Notes: generated by a model from the letters alone, not told the origin. A stretch of 60,403 bases of DNA from Aquisalimonas sp. (GCA_007126095.1 SLBZ01000055.1:1-60403); one strand, 5' to 3'. Shown: positions 38,713 through 49,683, counted from the stretch's first letter. Numbers and translations: made by a program.

Positions 38713-40842
38713 CTAACGCCGTATGAACCAGCAGCGGTGAATGCCGCGGTTGCGCTGGAAATCCGCTGGAATCGACCAGTCGCTCCGGTCCTCGACCCGC
38801 AACCCGCCAAGCGCATCGACATCGAGCCGGAACCGCCGCCGGTTGGTGGAGAAGATCAGCAGCCCGTCATCGGTCAGCAACTGCGCGGCGAGGGCGATCA
38901 ACTCCGCGTGATCGCGCTGGACATCGAGCGTCTCCTGCATGCGCTTGGAGTTGGAGAAACTCGGCGGATCAAGCAGGATGAGTTCGTACGTCTCGGCGCC
39001 CCGCCTGGCGGCTTCCCGCATCCAGCTCAGACAGTCGGCCCGCACCAGCCGGTGCGCCGGACCCTCACTATGTCCGTTCGCCTCCAGGTTACGGCGCGTC
39101 CACTCCAGATACGTGGCGGAGAGATCCACGCTGGTGGTAGTCAGGGCACCGCCGAGCGCCGCATGAACCGTCGCCATGCCGGTGTAGGCGAACAGGTTCA
39201 GAAACGCGCCCCCGGTGGCGTTGGCTCCGATCCACTCGCGCACGGGCCGGTGATCGAGAAACAGGCCGGTATCCAGGTAATCGGTGAAATTCACCAGCGC
39301 GCGGGCGTCACCGTCCATGACCGTGTGGAAACGGCCGGCCTGCGCCTGGCGCTGATACTGCTGTCGGCCCTTCTGCCGCTGGCGCACCTTGAACGCGATC
39401 TGCCCCGCCGCGACGCCGGTTGCATCGGGCAGCGCCGCCACGGCGGCGCGCAGCCGCCTCGCGGCGTCCCTGGCGTCCACGGTCGCCGGCGGCGCGTACT
39501 CCTGGACGTGCAGCCACGGCCCGTCCTCCAGGGTGCGGTAGTAATCCACCGCCAGGGCGAACTCGGGCACGTCGGCATCGTAGAGCCGGTAGCAGCTCAC
39601 GCCCGACTGCTTGAGCCAGGACTTGAGCCGGCGCTGGTTCTTGCGCACGCGGTTGGCGAGTGATGCCGCCTCCTCCGCGCTTGCGCCAGCATCTTCATCA
39701 CGGATGGCAAACCGCTCCAGGCGGCACTTGATGGGGCCGTTGCGAACCATCCAGCTGCGCTCGGGTTTCAGCCCGATCTCCAGGTTGGCGCCATTGAGCA
39801 CCATGGCGCGCCAGCCGGGAAAGCGCGAACGCAACAGATCGCCCAGCCGGGCATAGAGCGGCAGCAGGCTGCGGTCACCACCGATGCGCTCGCCGTAGGG
39901 CGGATTGGTGGCCACCAACCCGGCACCGGGGCTCCGCCGCGGCGGCTCCGCATCCGCCAGTTCCCGGCGCTCCACGTGCACACGCCCGGTCAGGCCGGCG
40001 GCCTCCACGGATGCCAGCGCAGTGCGGACCGCCTGGGCGTCCTGGTCATAGCCCACAATAGCGGGGAGCGCCGGCAGGCCCCGGTCACGGCGCCCATGGG
40101 CTTCGTCGAGCAGCACCTGCCACAACCCGGGGTCATGCCCCTGCCAGCCGGCAAACCCCCACTGTTCCCGGAGCAGCCCCGGCGCCACGTCACCAGCCAT
40201 GAGCGCCGCTTCCACCAGCAGGGTGCCCGAGCCGCAGAACGGATCCACGAAACCACCGCCCTGCGCCGCGACGGCGGGCCACTCCGCGCGCAACAGCATG
40301 GCCGCCGCCAGATTCTCCTTCAACGGCGCCGCAACACCGGCACGGCGGTAGCCACGCCGGTGCAGGCTGCCGCCGGAGAGATCCACGGCCAGCGTGACGT
40401 CCTCTCCCGCCTGGTGTGCGTTGATACGCAACCCGGCACCCTCCACATCCACATCGGGGCGTTTCCCGGTCGCATCGCGGAAGGCATCCACCACCGCATC
40501 CTTGACCCGCAGGCTGCCGTAATGGGTGTGTTCCACGGCCGGCCGTAAGCCGCCGAAATCCACCGCAATGGTCATCCCGGGCTGCATCAGTGCCGCCCAA
40601 TCCACGGCGCGTGCGCCCGTGTACAAGGCATCGCCGTCTGCTGCGGCAAAATGCGCCACCGGCAACAACACCCGGTTCGCCACCCGCGACCACAGACAGG
40701 CACGGTACGCGGTCTCCAACGACCCACTGAACCGCACACCGCCGCGTTGCTCGGAAACGTCCCCGGCGCCCAGGGCGGACAGCTCGCTGGCGAGCAGCCC
40801 TTCCAGGCCGCCCGGGCTGGTGGCAAAAAACTCTTGAGACAT
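38713..40842 (-). CDS. rlmL: bifunctional 23S rRNA methyltransferase RlmKL
   Basis: 709 aa. N-terminal THUMP domain, then an RlmL-type m2G2445 methyltransferase with FVDPFCGSGTLLVEAALMA and the catalytic NPPYGERIGG. The C-terminal half is RlmK (m7G2069) with FLNLFAYTGMATVHAALGGA and DPPSFSNSKRM. This is the fused form typical of Gammaproteobacteria. ATG at 40842 preferred; a GTG lies two codons upstream. A TACAAT (-10-like) at 40884-40879 lies on the same strand 37 bases before the start. Divergent from metG. Confidence 0.95.
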   Translation of the reverse strand: MSQEFFATSPGGLEGLLASELSALGAGDVSEQRGGVRFSGSLETAYRACLWSRVANRVLLPVAHFAAADGDALYTGARAVDWAALMQPGMTIAVDFGGLRPAVEHTHYGSLRVKDAVVDAFRDATGKRPDVDVEGAGLRINAHQAGEDVTLAVDLSGGSLHRRGYRRAGVAAPLKENLAAAMLLRAEWPAVAAQGGGFVDPFCGSGTLLVEAALMAGDVAPGLLREQWGFAGWQGHDPGLWQVLLDEAHGRRDRGLPALPAIVGYDQDAQAVRTALASVEAAGLTGRVHVERRELADAEPPRRSPGAGLVATNPPYGERIGGDRSLLPLYARLGDLLRSRFPGWRAMVLNGANLEIGLKPERSWMVRNGPIKCRLERFAIRDEDAGASAEEAASLANRVRKNQRRLKSWLKQSGVSCYRLYDADVPEFALAVDYYRTLEDGPWLHVQEYAPPATVDARDAARRLRAAVAALPDATGVAAGQIAFKVRQRQKGRQQYQRQAQAGRFHTVMDGDARALVNFTDYLDTGLFLDHRPVREWIGANATGGAFLNLFAYTGMATVHAALGGALTTTSVDLSATYLEWTRRNLEANGHSEGPAHRLVRADCLSWMREAARRGAETYELILLDPPSFSNSKRMQETLDVQRDHAELIALAAQLLTDDGLLIFSTNRRRFRLDVDALGGLRVEDRSDWSIPADFQRNRGIHRCWFIRR

Positions 40843-41025
40843 GGACACAGCTGGTCACCCGATCCTGAACGAGGACGCATTGTACGCGGGTTACGCCGCC
40901 GATTGGCAGCACGCCATTGGCGACCGGCACCCCGAAAACTGTAACGAATCTGGCATACTGGCGGCCTCGCACGATTCGTAATCGCCGCACCGGCCTTTCA
41001 ACCCAAGACAACCGATCGAGGCACC

Positions 41026-43050
41026 ATGCAACGCAACATCCTGGTGACCAGCGCGCTTCCCTACGCCAATGGCCCGATCCACCTCGGGCACCTGGTGGAG
41101 TACATCCAGACCGACATCTGGGTGCGCTTCCAGAAACTGCGGGGCAACCGCTGCATCTACGTCTGCGCGGACGACGCCCACGGCACGCCGATCATGCTGA
41201 AAGCGCGCGAACTCGGCATTACGCCGGAGGAACTGATCGAGCGCATCGGCCGCGAACACCAGGACGATTTCGCCGCATTCAACATCGGCTTCGACAACTA
41301 CCACACCACGCACTCGCCGGAGAACCGGGAGCTGTCGGAGCTGATCTACAACCGTCTGCACGCCGCCGGACACATCGACAGCCGGACCATCAAGCAGGCG
41401 TACGATCCGAAAGAGGGCATGTTCCTGCCGGACCGCTACATCAAGGGCGAATGCCCTCGATGCGGCGCCGCCGATCAGTACGGCGACTCCTGCGAGGCGT
41501 GCGGCGCCACCTACACACCCACGGATCTGAAGAACCCGGTCTCCGTGATCTCGGGCGCGACGCCGGAGACGCGTGAATCCCTGCACTATTTCTTCCGCCT
41601 GCAGGATTTCGAGGCCATGCTCACCGAGTGGGCGCGCGGCGGCCATGTTCAGCAGGAAGTGGCCAACAAGCTGGAAGAGTGGTTCCAGGAAGGGTTGCGC
41701 GAATGGGACATCTCCCGCGATGCCCCCTACTTCGGCTTTCAGATCCCCGGCACGGACGACAAGTACTTCTACGTGTGGCTGGACGCGCCCATCGGCTACA
41801 TGGCCAGCTTCCGCAACTGGTGCGACCGCAACGGCGAGGACTTCGACGCCTGGTGGAAGGCGGACTCCGACACCGAGCTGTACCACTTCATCGGCAAGGA
41901 CATCGTCTACTTCCACGCCCTGTTCTGGCCCGCCATGCTCCATGGCGCCGGCTTCCGCAAGCCAACGAAGATCTGCGCCCACGGCTTCATGACCGTCGAC
42001 GGCGCCAAGATGTCCAAGTCCCGCGGCACGTTCATCATGGCGCGGACATTCCTGAACCACCTGAACCCGGAGTACCTGCGCTACTACATGGCGGCGAAGC
42101 TTGGCAGCAGCGTCCACGACCTGGACCTGAACCTGGAGGATTTCACGCAGCGCGTGAACTCCGATCTGGTGGGCAAGCTGGTGAACATCGCCAGCCGCAG
42201 CGCAGGTTTCATCAGCAAACGGTTCGACGGCCGGCTGGCCGGTGAACTCCCCGCGCCGGAGGTCTACCGCGAGTTCGTCGCCAAGGGCGAGCAGATCGCC
42301 GAAGCTTACGAGAACCGGGAATTCTCCCGCGTTGTCCGCGACGTGATGACTCTGGCGGATCAGGCGAACCAGTACTTTGACGAACAGCAACCCTGGGTGC
42401 TGGCCAAGAGTGAAGAGACCCTGCCGCAGGTGCAGGCAGTCTGTACCCAGACCCTGAACCTGTTCCGCGTGCTCATGGTGTACCTGACGCCCGTGGTGCC
42501 GAAGATCGCCACGGAGGCCGAGGCCTTTCTGAACCTGGATGCCCAGGACTGGCAGTCGGTGCAGACGCCGCTGCTCGACCACACCATCAACCGGTTCAAA
42601 CCGCTGGCAACGCGGGTGGAGCGGGACGCGGTGGACGCCATGATCGAGGAATCGAAGGAAACCCTGGCGCCCAAGGGGGACGCGCCGGCGGCCAGCGGCC
42701 CCCTCGCCGACAACCCCATTGCCGACCCGGTGGACATCAACACCTTCGGTCAGGTGGATCTGCGCGTCGCGCGCATCGAGGAGGCGGCCCTGGTGGACGG
42801 CGCCGACAAGCTGCTGCAGCTGACCCTTGACGTGGGCGGCGAAACTCGCAACGTCTTTGCCGGGCTACGCAGCGCCTATAGCCCCGATCAGCTGCGCGGA
42901 CGCCTGACGGTCATGGTGGCGAACCTGGAGCCACGCAAGATGCGCTTCGGCGTCTCCGAGGGCATGGTGCTGGCGGCGGGTCCCGGCGGTGACGAGTTGT
43001 TCATTCTGGAGCCCGACAGCGGCGCCCAACCGGGCATGCGCGTCAAGTAG
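41026..43050 (+). CDS. metG: methionyl-tRNA synthetase
   Basis: 674 aa, full length. Class I signatures HLGH (19-22) and KMSKS; zinc knuckle [18 protein letters not shown]; anticodon domain; and a C-terminal EMAP-type tRNA-binding domain ([21 protein letters not shown] to the end) used for dimerisation. The 177-base divergent region upstream has a weak -10 like CATACT near 40955 and no other feature I can support. Confidence 0.97.
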   Translation: MQRNILVTSALPYANGPIHLGHLVEYIQTDIWVRFQKLRGNRCIYVCADDAHGTPIMLKARELGITPEELIERIGREHQDDFAAFNIGFDNYHTTHSPENRELSELIYNRLHAAGHIDSRTIKQAYDPKEGMFLPDRYIKGECPRCGAADQYGDSCEACGATYTPTDLKNPVSVISGATPETRESLHYFFRLQDFEAMLTEWARGGHVQQEVANKLEEWFQEGLREWDISRDAPYFGFQIPGTDDKYFYVWLDAPIGYMASFRNWCDRNGEDFDAWWKADSDTELYHFIGKDIVYFHALFWPAMLHGAGFRKPTKICAHGFMTVDGAKMSKSRGTFIMARTFLNHLNPEYLRYYMAAKLGSSVHDLDLNLEDFTQRVNSDLVGKLVNIASRSAGFISKRFDGRLAGELPAPEVYREFVAKGEQIAEAYENREFSRVVRDVMTLADQANQYFDEQQPWVLAKSEETLPQVQAVCTQTLNLFRVLMVYLTPVVPKIATEAEAFLNLDAQDWQSVQTPLLDHTINRFKPLATRVERDAVDAMIEESKETLAPKGDAPAASGPLADNPIADPVDINTFGQVDLRVARIEEAALVDGADKLLQLTLDVGGETRNVFAGLRSAYSPDQLRGRLTVMVANLEPRKMRFGVSEGMVLAAGPGGDELFILEPDSGAQPGMRVK

Positions 43051-43095
43051 CAGCAACCGGTGACACCAGACGGTCTGCCCGGCGAATCCCCAGCT

Positions 43096-43190
43096 CCGTA
43101 GGGTGGACCTTCAGGTCCACCATCGCCAGACATAGGGCCAGGACGGTTCATCGAAGGCCGACATGGTGGACCTGAAGGTCCACCCTACGG
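43096..43190. repeat. BIME-like pair of inverted REP hairpins
   Basis: Two perfect 28-base arms (43096-43123 and 43163-43190) in inverted orientation around a 39-base loop. Each arm contains its own hairpin GGTGGACC-TTCA-GGTCCACC and begins with CGTAG, the GTAG foot typical of REP elements mobilised by RAYT (TnpA-REP) transposases. Lies between metG and rsxA. No RAYT gene in this window. Confidence 0.85.
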
Positions 43191-43229
43191 GCCCTGCGGG
43201 CCCTATCCGAGACGTTGCAGCCAGCGCCC

Positions 43230-43811
43230 ATGACCGAACTCGCTCTCATTCTCGTCGCCACCGTGCTGGTCAACAACTTCGTGCTGACCCAGTTCCTGGG
43301 GCTGTGCCCGTTCATGGGCGTGTCCCGCAAGGTGGAGACGTGTGTGGGCATGGCACTGGCCACCGGGTTCGTGCTGACGCTCTCGTCGGTGGTGAGCTAC
43401 CTGGTCAACACATGGGTGCTCGCGCCCCTGGGAATCGAGTACCTGCGCACCATCGCGTTCATCCTGGTGATCGCGGCGGTGGTGCAGTTCACGGAAATGG
43501 TGGTGCGCTACACCAGCCCGTTGCTACACCGGGTGCTGGGGATCTTTCTGCCGCTGATCACCACCAACTGCGCGGTGCTGGGCGTGGCCCTGCTGAACGT
43601 ACAGCAACAGCACAGTTTCGCCGCGTCGGCGCTCTACGGCTTCGGCGCCGCCGCCGGGTTCGGGCTGGTGCTGATTCTCTTCGCAGGGCTGCGGGAGCGC
43701 CTGGCGGTGGCCGACGTCCCGGTGCCGTTCCAGGGCGCCGCCATCGCACTGATCACTGCCGGCATCATGTCGCTCGCGTTCATGGGGTTCACGGGGCTGG
43801 TGCGCCTGTAG
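43230..43811 (+). CDS. rsxA: electron transport complex subunit RsxA/RnfA
   Basis: 193 aa, six transmembrane helices. [26 protein letters not shown] is the signature, with the Cys that, with RnfE, holds the intramembrane iron centre; [12 protein letters not shown] carries the second conserved Cys. Part of the Rnf complex that couples ferredoxin and NAD(H) redox to ion movement, or reduces SoxR in E. coli. ATG at 43230 gives the family start [12 protein letters not shown]. Separated from rsxB by about 300 bases of palindromic DNA. Confidence 0.95.
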   Translation: MTELALILVATVLVNNFVLTQFLGLCPFMGVSRKVETCVGMALATGFVLTLSSVVSYLVNTWVLAPLGIEYLRTIAFILVIAAVVQFTEMVVRYTSPLLHRVLGIFLPLITTNCAVLGVALLNVQQQHSFAASALYGFGAAAGFGLVLILFAGLRERLAVADVPVPFQGAAIALITAGIMSLAFMGFTGLVRL

Positions 43812-43822
43812 GCAGAATCCCC

Positions 43823-44087
43823 TGTTGTGGGAGCGGCTTCAGCCGCGAGCAGCGCAGGGTGTGTGCTCCCCCCTTGACGGATACCGGTGTGACGGCTGCC
43901 GCAGGCGCTGGTCGGGTGATCCGGTCACGGACTGTCACTGGCCATGGATGGCCAGTGCAAGCGTACAGGGATGTATTCACAGCGTGTCCGTGACCGGATT
44001 ACCCGAGCGGCGCCCCCGGATCGAAGCCACCCGGTCGGGGCGGCACCAGACCCTGCGCTGCTCGCGGCTGAAGCCGCTCCCACAACA
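43823..44087. repeat. three-level nested inverted repeat between rsxA and rsxB
   Basis: Outer arms: perfect 38-base inverted repeat (43823-43860 and 44050-44087), each containing GCGGC-TTCA-GCCGC and resembling the widespread GTGGGAGCGGCTTCAGCCGC REP. Middle arms: 43913-43932 and 43986-44005, 19 of 20 pairs with the mismatch a G-U. Core: CACTGGCCAT (43936-43945) against ATGGCCAGTG (43948-43957). No coding potential that I trust. It fills the gap inside the Rnf operon. Confidence 0.88.
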
Positions 44088-44108
44088 TGCGATCATGTCG
44101 GGCTGGTA

Positions 44109-44684
44109 ATGGATGGGATGCTCACTGCCATGGCAACAGCAATTCTGGCAATCGGCCTCCTGGCCGCGCTGTTCGGCCTGCTCCTGGGCTACGCCGCCGT
44201 GCGCCTGCGCCCCGCATCCGACCCGGTGGTGGACCACATCGACAGCCTGCTGCCACAGACCCAGTGCGCCCAGTGCGGGTACCCCGGATGCCGACCCTAC
44301 GCCGAGGCCATCGCCAGCGGCGAGGCGGACATCAACCAGTGTCCGCCCGGCGGCGACAACACCATCCGCGCCCTCGCCGATCTCCTGGACCGGGAACCGC
44401 AGCCGCTGAACACCGCCTATGGCGAGGCCAAGGAACAGGCCACCGTGGTGCGCATCGACGAGGACCGCTGCATCGGCTGCACCCTGTGCATCCAGGCCTG
44501 CCCGGTGGACGCCATCATCGGCGCTCAGCGGCAGATGCACACCGTCATCGAGGACCTGTGCACCGGCTGCGACCTGTGCATCGATCCCTGTCCCGTGGAC
44601 TGCATCCACCGCGTCACCGTGCCCACCACCACGCGCAACTGGCGCTGGCCGCAGCCCGAAAACACCCCTGACCACGCCGCATGA
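44109..44684 (+). CDS. rsxB: electron transport complex subunit RsxB/RnfB
   Basis: 191 aa: N-terminal membrane helix ([24 protein letters not shown]), a 4Fe-4S motif [16 protein letters not shown] with a later Cys (NQCPPGG), then two ferredoxin clusters [16 protein letters not shown] and [16 protein letters not shown]. Start is uncertain: ATG at 44109, 44118 or 44130; none has a clear ribosome-binding site, unusual for this operon. Overlaps rsxC by four bases. Confidence 0.93.
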   Translation: MDGMLTAMATAILAIGLLAALFGLLLGYAAVRLRPASDPVVDHIDSLLPQTQCAQCGYPGCRPYAEAIASGEADINQCPPGGDNTIRALADLLDREPQPLNTAYGEAKEQATVVRIDEDRCIGCTLCIQACPVDAIIGAQRQMHTVIEDLCTGCDLCIDPCPVDCIHRVTVPTTTRNWRWPQPENTPDHAA

Positions 44685-46237
44685 GCATCGCACGCGCCCT
44701 GTTCGGCTTTCCGGGTGGCGTCCGGCTGCCGACCCACAAGGACGCCTCCACCGGCAGCCCTATCGCCACGCTGCCGGTGCCACCGGAGCTGGTCATTCCC
44801 CTGAGCCAGCACGCCGGCGACCCGGCCAGACCCGCCGTGAGCGCGGGCGACACGGTTCACCGGGGGACGGTGATCGGCCGCGCTCCGGGCGACTTCAGCG
44901 CCACCGTGCACGCGTCCAGTTCCGGCACGGTCACCGCGGTTGAGAATCGCCCCGTACCGCACCCCTCCGGCCTGCCCGAGCCGTGCGTGGTGATTCGCAC
45001 CGACGGGCTGGATACACGCCCTGCAGACGGACCCGAGCCCCTGAAGGACTGGCTCTCGGCGTCACCCGCCCGGCTGCGCCGCCGGGTCGCCGACAGTGGT
45101 GTCGCCGGGCTCGGCGGCGCCGCGTTTCCTGCGGCTGTGAAGCTCACCCCGGGGCCGGACACCGACGTGGCGCTGCTCGTGGTCAACGCCATCGAGTGCG
45201 AACCGTGGATCACCTGCGATGACGTTCTGCTGCGTGAACACGCCATGGAGGTGGTCACCGGCGCCCGGATCATGCGCCACATCCTCGGTGCGCCCGAGGT
45301 GGTCATCGCCCTGGAGGCGGAGAAGCGCGCGGCGCTGGACGCCCTCACGCGGGCCCTGGACGACGCCGGGGAACCGGGCATGACCGTCACCCGGGTTCCG
45401 GTTCGCTACCCGGCCGGCGGCGAGAAGCAGCTCATTCAGACGCTCACGGGGCGCGAAGTCCCGTCGGGCGGCCTCCCCCTGGACCTGGGGATTCTGTGCC
45501 ACAACGCCGGCACCGTGGCCGCCGTGGCCCGTGCTGTGGAACACGGCGAGCCGCTCACGGACAGGATCGTCACCGTCGCCGGCACGGGCGTCGGCCAGCC
45601 GCGCAACTACCGCGTGCGCCTGGGCACGCCCATCCACCGGCTCATCGAGGCCGCGGGCGGCTATCGCGGGCAGGGGCACAGACTCATTGTCGGCGGACCA
45701 ATGATGGGGTTCGCCCTGGAGCACGACAACGTCCCGGTCACCAAGGGGTGTAACTGCATTCTCGTGACCGAGTCGCATGCCGTACCGCCGCCGGAACCCG
45801 CCCTGCCCTGCATCCGCTGCGGCGACTGCGCCGACGTCTGCCCCATGCGCCTGCAACCCCAGCAGCTCTACTGGCAGGCCATGGGGCGGGATCACGAGGG
45901 CATCCGCGAGGACGGTCTGTTCGACTGCATCGAGTGTGGCGCCTGCGCCTACGTCTGCCCCAGCAAACTGCCGCTGGTGGGCATGTACCGGCACGCGAAA
46001 TCGGAGATCCGCACCTCCGACGAGGATCAGCGCTTCGCCGAGCAGGCGCGGCAGCGGTACGCCTTCCGGCAGGCTCGCCTTGAACGAGAACAACAGGAGC
46101 AGGCGGAGCGCCGGCGGCGCAAGAAGGAAGCGCTGCAGGCGGAGCGCGGCGCCGGGGAGAAAGCGGACAGAAAAGCCGAGATCCAGGCGGCGGTGGCGCG
46201 CGCCCGTAAACGCAAACGCGGTGGAGGCGAGAGCTGA
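44681..46237 (+). CDS. rsxC: electron transport complex subunit RsxC/RnfC
   Basis: 518 aa. NADH/FMN-binding region includes [16 protein letters not shown], a soluble ligand-binding beta domain follows, and two 4Fe-4S motifs [15 protein letters not shown] and [15 protein letters not shown]. The last 90 residues are a charged Arg/Glu/Gln-rich helix, shorter than the long Ala-rich tail of E. coli RsxC. Likely the NADH-oxidising or NAD-reducing peripheral subunit. Confidence 0.95.
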   Translation: MSIARALFGFPGGVRLPTHKDASTGSPIATLPVPPELVIPLSQHAGDPARPAVSAGDTVHRGTVIGRAPGDFSATVHASSSGTVTAVENRPVPHPSGLPEPCVVIRTDGLDTRPADGPEPLKDWLSASPARLRRRVADSGVAGLGGAAFPAAVKLTPGPDTDVALLVVNAIECEPWITCDDVLLREHAMEVVTGARIMRHILGAPEVVIALEAEKRAALDALTRALDDAGEPGMTVTRVPVRYPAGGEKQLIQTLTGREVPSGGLPLDLGILCHNAGTVAAVARAVEHGEPLTDRIVTVAGTGVGQPRNYRVRLGTPIHRLIEAAGGYRGQGHRLIVGGPMMGFALEHDNVPVTKGCNCILVTESHAVPPPEPALPCIRCGDCADVCPMRLQPQQLYWQAMGRDHEGIREDGLFDCIECGACAYVCPSKLPLVGMYRHAKSEIRTSDEDQRFAEQARQRYAFRQARLEREQQEQAERRRRKKEALQAERGAGEKADRKAEIQAAVARARKRKRGGGES

Positions 46238-46238
46238 C

Positions 46239-47273
46239 ATGGCGCTGAAGACCCCACCGGCGCCGCACATCCATGGCGACAACAGCGTCTCGCGCATCAT
46301 GCGGCGCGTTCTGTACGCCCTGGTCCCCGGGGTCGTCGCCATGACGGCCGTGTTCGGCTGGGGCGTCGTGGTCAACATCCTGATCGCCGTGGCTGTCGCC
46401 GTCGTCTGCGAAACCGCAATGCTGCGCCTGCGCGGCAAGCCCGTGGCGCTTTTCCTGAACGACTGGAGCGCGGTGGTCATGGCCGTACTGCTGGCGCTCT
46501 GCCTGCCGCCGCTGCTGCCCGCCTGGATGACCGCCGTCGGCGTTGCGTTCGGGCTGATCTTCGGCAAACACCTGTACGGGGGGCTCGGCTACAACCCCTT
46601 CAACCCGGCGATGGTGGGTTACGCCGTGCTGATCGTTGCCTTCCCCCAGGCGATGGTGCAGTGGCTGCCGCCCACTGGGCTCGCCGAATCCGCCCTCGGC
46701 CCGCTGCAGACGCTCCAGGTCATCGTCTTCGGCCAGCTGCCCCCGGGCCTGGCACCGGACGCCCTGACCCACGCCACCCCCCTGGATCACGTCAAGACCC
46801 GTCTCGCCGAGGGGCTGACCATGCAGGAGATTCGCGGCGGCCCGGTCTTCGGTGTGGTCGCCGGCAGCGGCTGGGAGTGGATCAACCTGCTGTTCCTGAC
46901 CGGCGGTGCGTGGCTGTTGCACGTGCGGGTCATCCGCTGGCAGGTCCCTGCCGGGGTGATCATCGGTCTGGCGGCACCAGCTCTGCTGTTCTGGCTGATC
47001 AACCCGGAGCAGCAACTGTCGCCGCTGTTTCATCTGCTGAGCGGCGGCGCGATGCTCGGCGCCTTCTTCATCGCCACGGACCCGGTCTCCGGCGCCACCA
47101 CACCGTGGGGCCGGCTCTGCTTCGGGCTCGGCGTCGGCGTGCTGGCCTGGATCATCCGCACCTGGGGCGGCTACCCGGACGGCATCGCTTTCGGCGTGCT
47201 GCTGATGAACATGGCCGTACCGCTCATCGATCGCTACACACGGCCGCGCATCTACGGCCACGGAGGGCGCTGA
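46239..47273 (+). CDS. rsxD: electron transport complex subunit RsxD/RnfD
   Basis: 344 aa, about nine membrane helices. The covalent FMN site is in TDPVSGATTPWG (Thr of SGAT). FGKHLYGGLGYNPFNPAMVGYA is the second family hallmark. It starts one base after the rsxC stop region (TGACATG). Part of the membrane electron path with RsxG. Confidence 0.95.
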   Translation: MALKTPPAPHIHGDNSVSRIMRRVLYALVPGVVAMTAVFGWGVVVNILIAVAVAVVCETAMLRLRGKPVALFLNDWSAVVMAVLLALCLPPLLPAWMTAVGVAFGLIFGKHLYGGLGYNPFNPAMVGYAVLIVAFPQAMVQWLPPTGLAESALGPLQTLQVIVFGQLPPGLAPDALTHATPLDHVKTRLAEGLTMQEIRGGPVFGVVAGSGWEWINLLFLTGGAWLLHVRVIRWQVPAGVIIGLAAPALLFWLINPEQQLSPLFHLLSGGAMLGAFFIATDPVSGATTPWGRLCFGLGVGVLAWIIRTWGGYPDGIAFGVLLMNMAVPLIDRYTRPRIYGHGGR

Positions 47274-47274
47274 C

Positions 47275-47916
47275 GTGGGCGGTCGCAGGCGATTGATCCG
47301 GGGCATGCTCACCGCGGCCATGCTCCTGGCGGCGGTGGCGGCCGGCGGCGTCGGCCTGGTCGCACTGATCCAGCAACTAACGACCGACCGGATCGAGGCC
47401 CGGCAGGCGGAGCAGACCCTGCAGCAGCTCGAGGCGGTTCTCCCTGCCGGACATTACACCAACAATCCCGCCGAGGATGTGCGGCGGGTGCGCGATACCC
47501 GCCTGGGGACGGAGCAACCCTTGCCCGTCTATCGCGCACGCCGCAATGGCGAGCCCGCGGCGCTGGTGCTGACGGTGATTGCGCCGGACGGCTACAGCGG
47601 CCCCATCGAACTGCTGGTGGCCGTGGACACAGCGGGAGAGGTACTCGGCGTCCGTGTGGTCGACCACGCCGAGACTCCGGGACTCGGCGACGCCATCGAG
47701 GCCCGCCGCAGCGACTGGATCGACGGCTTTCGCGGCCGCAGCCTCGGCGATCCGCCGCGTGACCAGTGGACAGTCCGCCGTGACGGCGGCGCATTCGATC
47801 AGTTCACCGGTGCTACCATTACGCCCCGCGCCGTCACCCGTGCCGTGGCGCGGGCCCTGGACTACCACCGGGAGCACGGCGACGCCCTGTTTCAGGATGC
47901 GAGCGAGGACCACTGA
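47275..47916 (+). CDS. rsxG: electron transport complex subunit RsxG/RnfG
   Basis: 213 aa from a GTG. One N-terminal membrane helix ([21 protein letters not shown]), then a periplasmic FMN-binding domain. [22 protein letters not shown] and the covalent FMN motif [11 protein letters not shown] (Thr) are conserved. Confidence 0.94.
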   Translation: MGGRRRLIRGMLTAAMLLAAVAAGGVGLVALIQQLTTDRIEARQAEQTLQQLEAVLPAGHYTNNPAEDVRRVRDTRLGTEQPLPVYRARRNGEPAALVLTVIAPDGYSGPIELLVAVDTAGEVLGVRVVDHAETPGLGDAIEARRSDWIDGFRGRSLGDPPRDQWTVRRDGGAFDQFTGATITPRAVTRAVARALDYHREHGDALFQDASEDH

Positions 47917-47918
47917 CC

Positions 47919-48602
47919 ATGGCGGCAACGGATTTCGCCCAACTGGCGCGCGACGGGCTCTGGCACAACAACCCGGGACTGGTGCAGCTCCTGGGCCTTT
48001 GCCCGCTGCTGGCCGTGAGCAATACCACGATCAATGCCCTGGCCCTGGGGCTGGCAACAACGCTCGTGCTCACCGGCTCGAACGTCACGGTGTCACTGAT
48101 TCGTAACGCAGCGCGGCCGGAGATCCGCATCCCGGTATTCGTGCTGATCATCGCCTCGTTCGTCACCGTGGTGGAGCTGGTGATGAACGCCTTCTTCCAC
48201 CAGCTGTATCTGATACTGGGTATCTTCATTCCGCTAATTGTCACCAACTGCGCCATCCTCGGCCGCGCCGAGGCGTTCGCCTCGCGCACGACACCCGCCC
48301 CTGCGGCCTTCGACGGGCTGATGATGGGCCTCGGGTTCACCGGCGTACTGGTGGCGCTGGGCGGCCTGCGGGAGCTGCTGGGGCACGGCAGCCTGCTGCG
48401 CGACGCCCCCCTGCTTTTCGGGGATCCGGGGCAGCACCTGACCGTGCAACTCCTCCCGGTGGACCAGGGGTTCCTGCTGGCGCTGCTGCCACCCGGAGCC
48501 TTCATCGGCCTCGGGCTGCTGCTCGCCCTGAAAAACGTGATCGACAGCCGCGCCCGGCGCCCGGTGCCAACCACACAGACGGAACCATTGACCACGCCAT
48601 GA
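47919..48602 (+). CDS. rsxE: electron transport complex subunit RsxE/RnfE
   Basis: 227 aa, six helices; paralogous to Rsx[21 protein letters not shown] and [22 protein letters not shown] carry the paired cysteines of the intramembrane iron site. Its stop overlaps the nth start (ATGA), so nth is translationally coupled to the Rnf genes as in E. coli. Confidence 0.95.
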   Translation: MAATDFAQLARDGLWHNNPGLVQLLGLCPLLAVSNTTINALALGLATTLVLTGSNVTVSLIRNAARPEIRIPVFVLIIASFVTVVELVMNAFFHQLYLILGIFIPLIVTNCAILGRAEAFASRTTPAPAAFDGLMMGLGFTGVLVALGGLRELLGHGSLLRDAPLLFGDPGQHLTVQLLPVDQGFLLALLPPGAFIGLGLLLALKNVIDSRARRPVPTTQTEPLTTP

Positions 48603-49234
48603 ACAAGGAAAAACGACGCGAAATCTTCCAGCGCCTACGCGACCACAACCCGGCGCCGACCACGGAGCTCGAGTACTCCACCGCGTTCGAGCTGCTGGTC
48701 GCCGTGGTGCTCTCCGCTCAGGCCACCGACCGTGGGGTGAACAAGGCGACGGCCAGGCTCTTTCCGGTGGCGAACACCCCGGAGGCGATCCTGGCCCTGG
48801 GCGAGGACGGGCTCAAGGAGCACATCAAGACCATCGGGCTTTTCAACAGCAAGGCGGCCAACATCATGAAACTCTGCCGCATGCTGGTGGACCGGCACGG
48901 CGGCGAGGTCCCGCGCACGCGCGGCGAGCTCGAGGCCCTCCCCGGCGTCGGCCGCAAGACCGCCAACGTCATCCTCAACACCGCCTTCGGGCAGCCCACC
49001 ATGGCCGTGGATACGCACATCTACCGGGTCTCCAACCGCACCGGGCTGGCTCCCGGGAAAACCGTGCGCGAAGTGGAGGACCGGCTGGTCCGCTGGACGC
49101 CGAAGGCGTTTCTCCACGATGCCCACCACTGGCTGATCCTGCACGGGCGCTACGTGTGCGTCGCGCGCAAGCCGCGCTGCGGCGCCTGCGTGATCCACGA
49201 CCTGTGCGAATACCGTGAAAAGACCGAGGAGTGA
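48599..49234 (+). CDS. nth: endonuclease III
   Basis: 211-aa DNA glycosylase/AP lyase for oxidised pyrimidines. Helix-hairpin-helix [17 protein letters not shown] with catalytic Lys, catalytic Asp in [12 protein letters not shown], and a C-terminal [4Fe-4S] loop [17 protein letters not shown]. Complete. The Rnf genes upstream are the conserved gammaproteobacterial partner. Confidence 0.96.
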   Translation: MNKEKRREIFQRLRDHNPAPTTELEYSTAFELLVAVVLSAQATDRGVNKATARLFPVANTPEAILALGEDGLKEHIKTIGLFNSKAANIMKLCRMLVDRHGGEVPRTRGELEALPGVGRKTANVILNTAFGQPTMAVDTHIYRVSNRTGLAPGKTVREVEDRLVRWTPKAFLHDAHHWLILHGRYVCVARKPRCGACVIHDLCEYREKTEE

Positions 49235-49245
49235 GAAACCACACC

Positions 49246-49683
49246 ATGTTCTCCAGCAACCGCAACGAACTCCGCCAGCAGTACCTGGACGCCTGGCGTA
49301 AATACCGTGACGGCGAACCGGTCACGCCACTCGAGTCCATGATTGGCGAGGTGGTCGCCGAACACCCGGAATATCACAACCTGCTCGAGGACCCGAACCG
49401 GGCCATCGACGCCGACTGGCAGCCCGAGGACGGCGGCACCAATCCCTTCCTGCACATGGGGCTGCACCTGGCCCTGCGGGAACAGGTGGCCACGGACCGA
49501 CCGGCGGGTATCCGGGCAGTGCACGAGCAGCTCACCCGCCAGACCGGCAGCCACCTGGAGGCGGAGCACCGCATGATGGATCCCCTGGCCGAAGCCATGT
49601 GGCAGGCGCAGCGCAGCGGCAGCATGCCGGACGAACGGGCCTACCTGGAAGCGCTCCGGAAACTGGCCTCACGGCGCGGATGA
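49246..49683 (+). CDS. DUF1841 family protein
   Basis: 145 aa. Opening MFSSNRNELRQQYLDAWRKYRDGEPVTPLESMI, then AEHPEYH and NPFLHMGLHLALREQ, are DUF1841 hallmarks. Helical, soluble, function unknown. A GTG at 49231 overlapping the nth stop is in frame, but the ATG at 49246 matches the family start. Often follows nth in related genomes. Confidence 0.88.
   Translation: MFSSNRNELRQQYLDAWRKYRDGEPVTPLESMIGEVVAEHPEYHNLLEDPNRAIDADWQPEDGGTNPFLHMGLHLALREQVATDRPAGIRAVHEQLTRQTGSHLEAEHRMMDPLAEAMWQAQRSGSMPDERAYLEALRKLASRRG

Noticed and set aside
40891..42582. 563-codon minus-strand open frame over metG
   Set aside because: Antisense to methionyl-tRNA synthetase; no ribosome-binding site or domain.
43944..44108. 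In-frame N-terminal extension of RsxB through the palindromic element
   Set aside because: The extension is repeat DNA read in frame; RnfB proteins begin with the membrane helix encoded after 44109.
45738..47321. 527-codon minus-strand open frame over rsxC and rsxD
   Set aside because: Antisense to Rnf subunits with clear Fe-S and FMN motifs.
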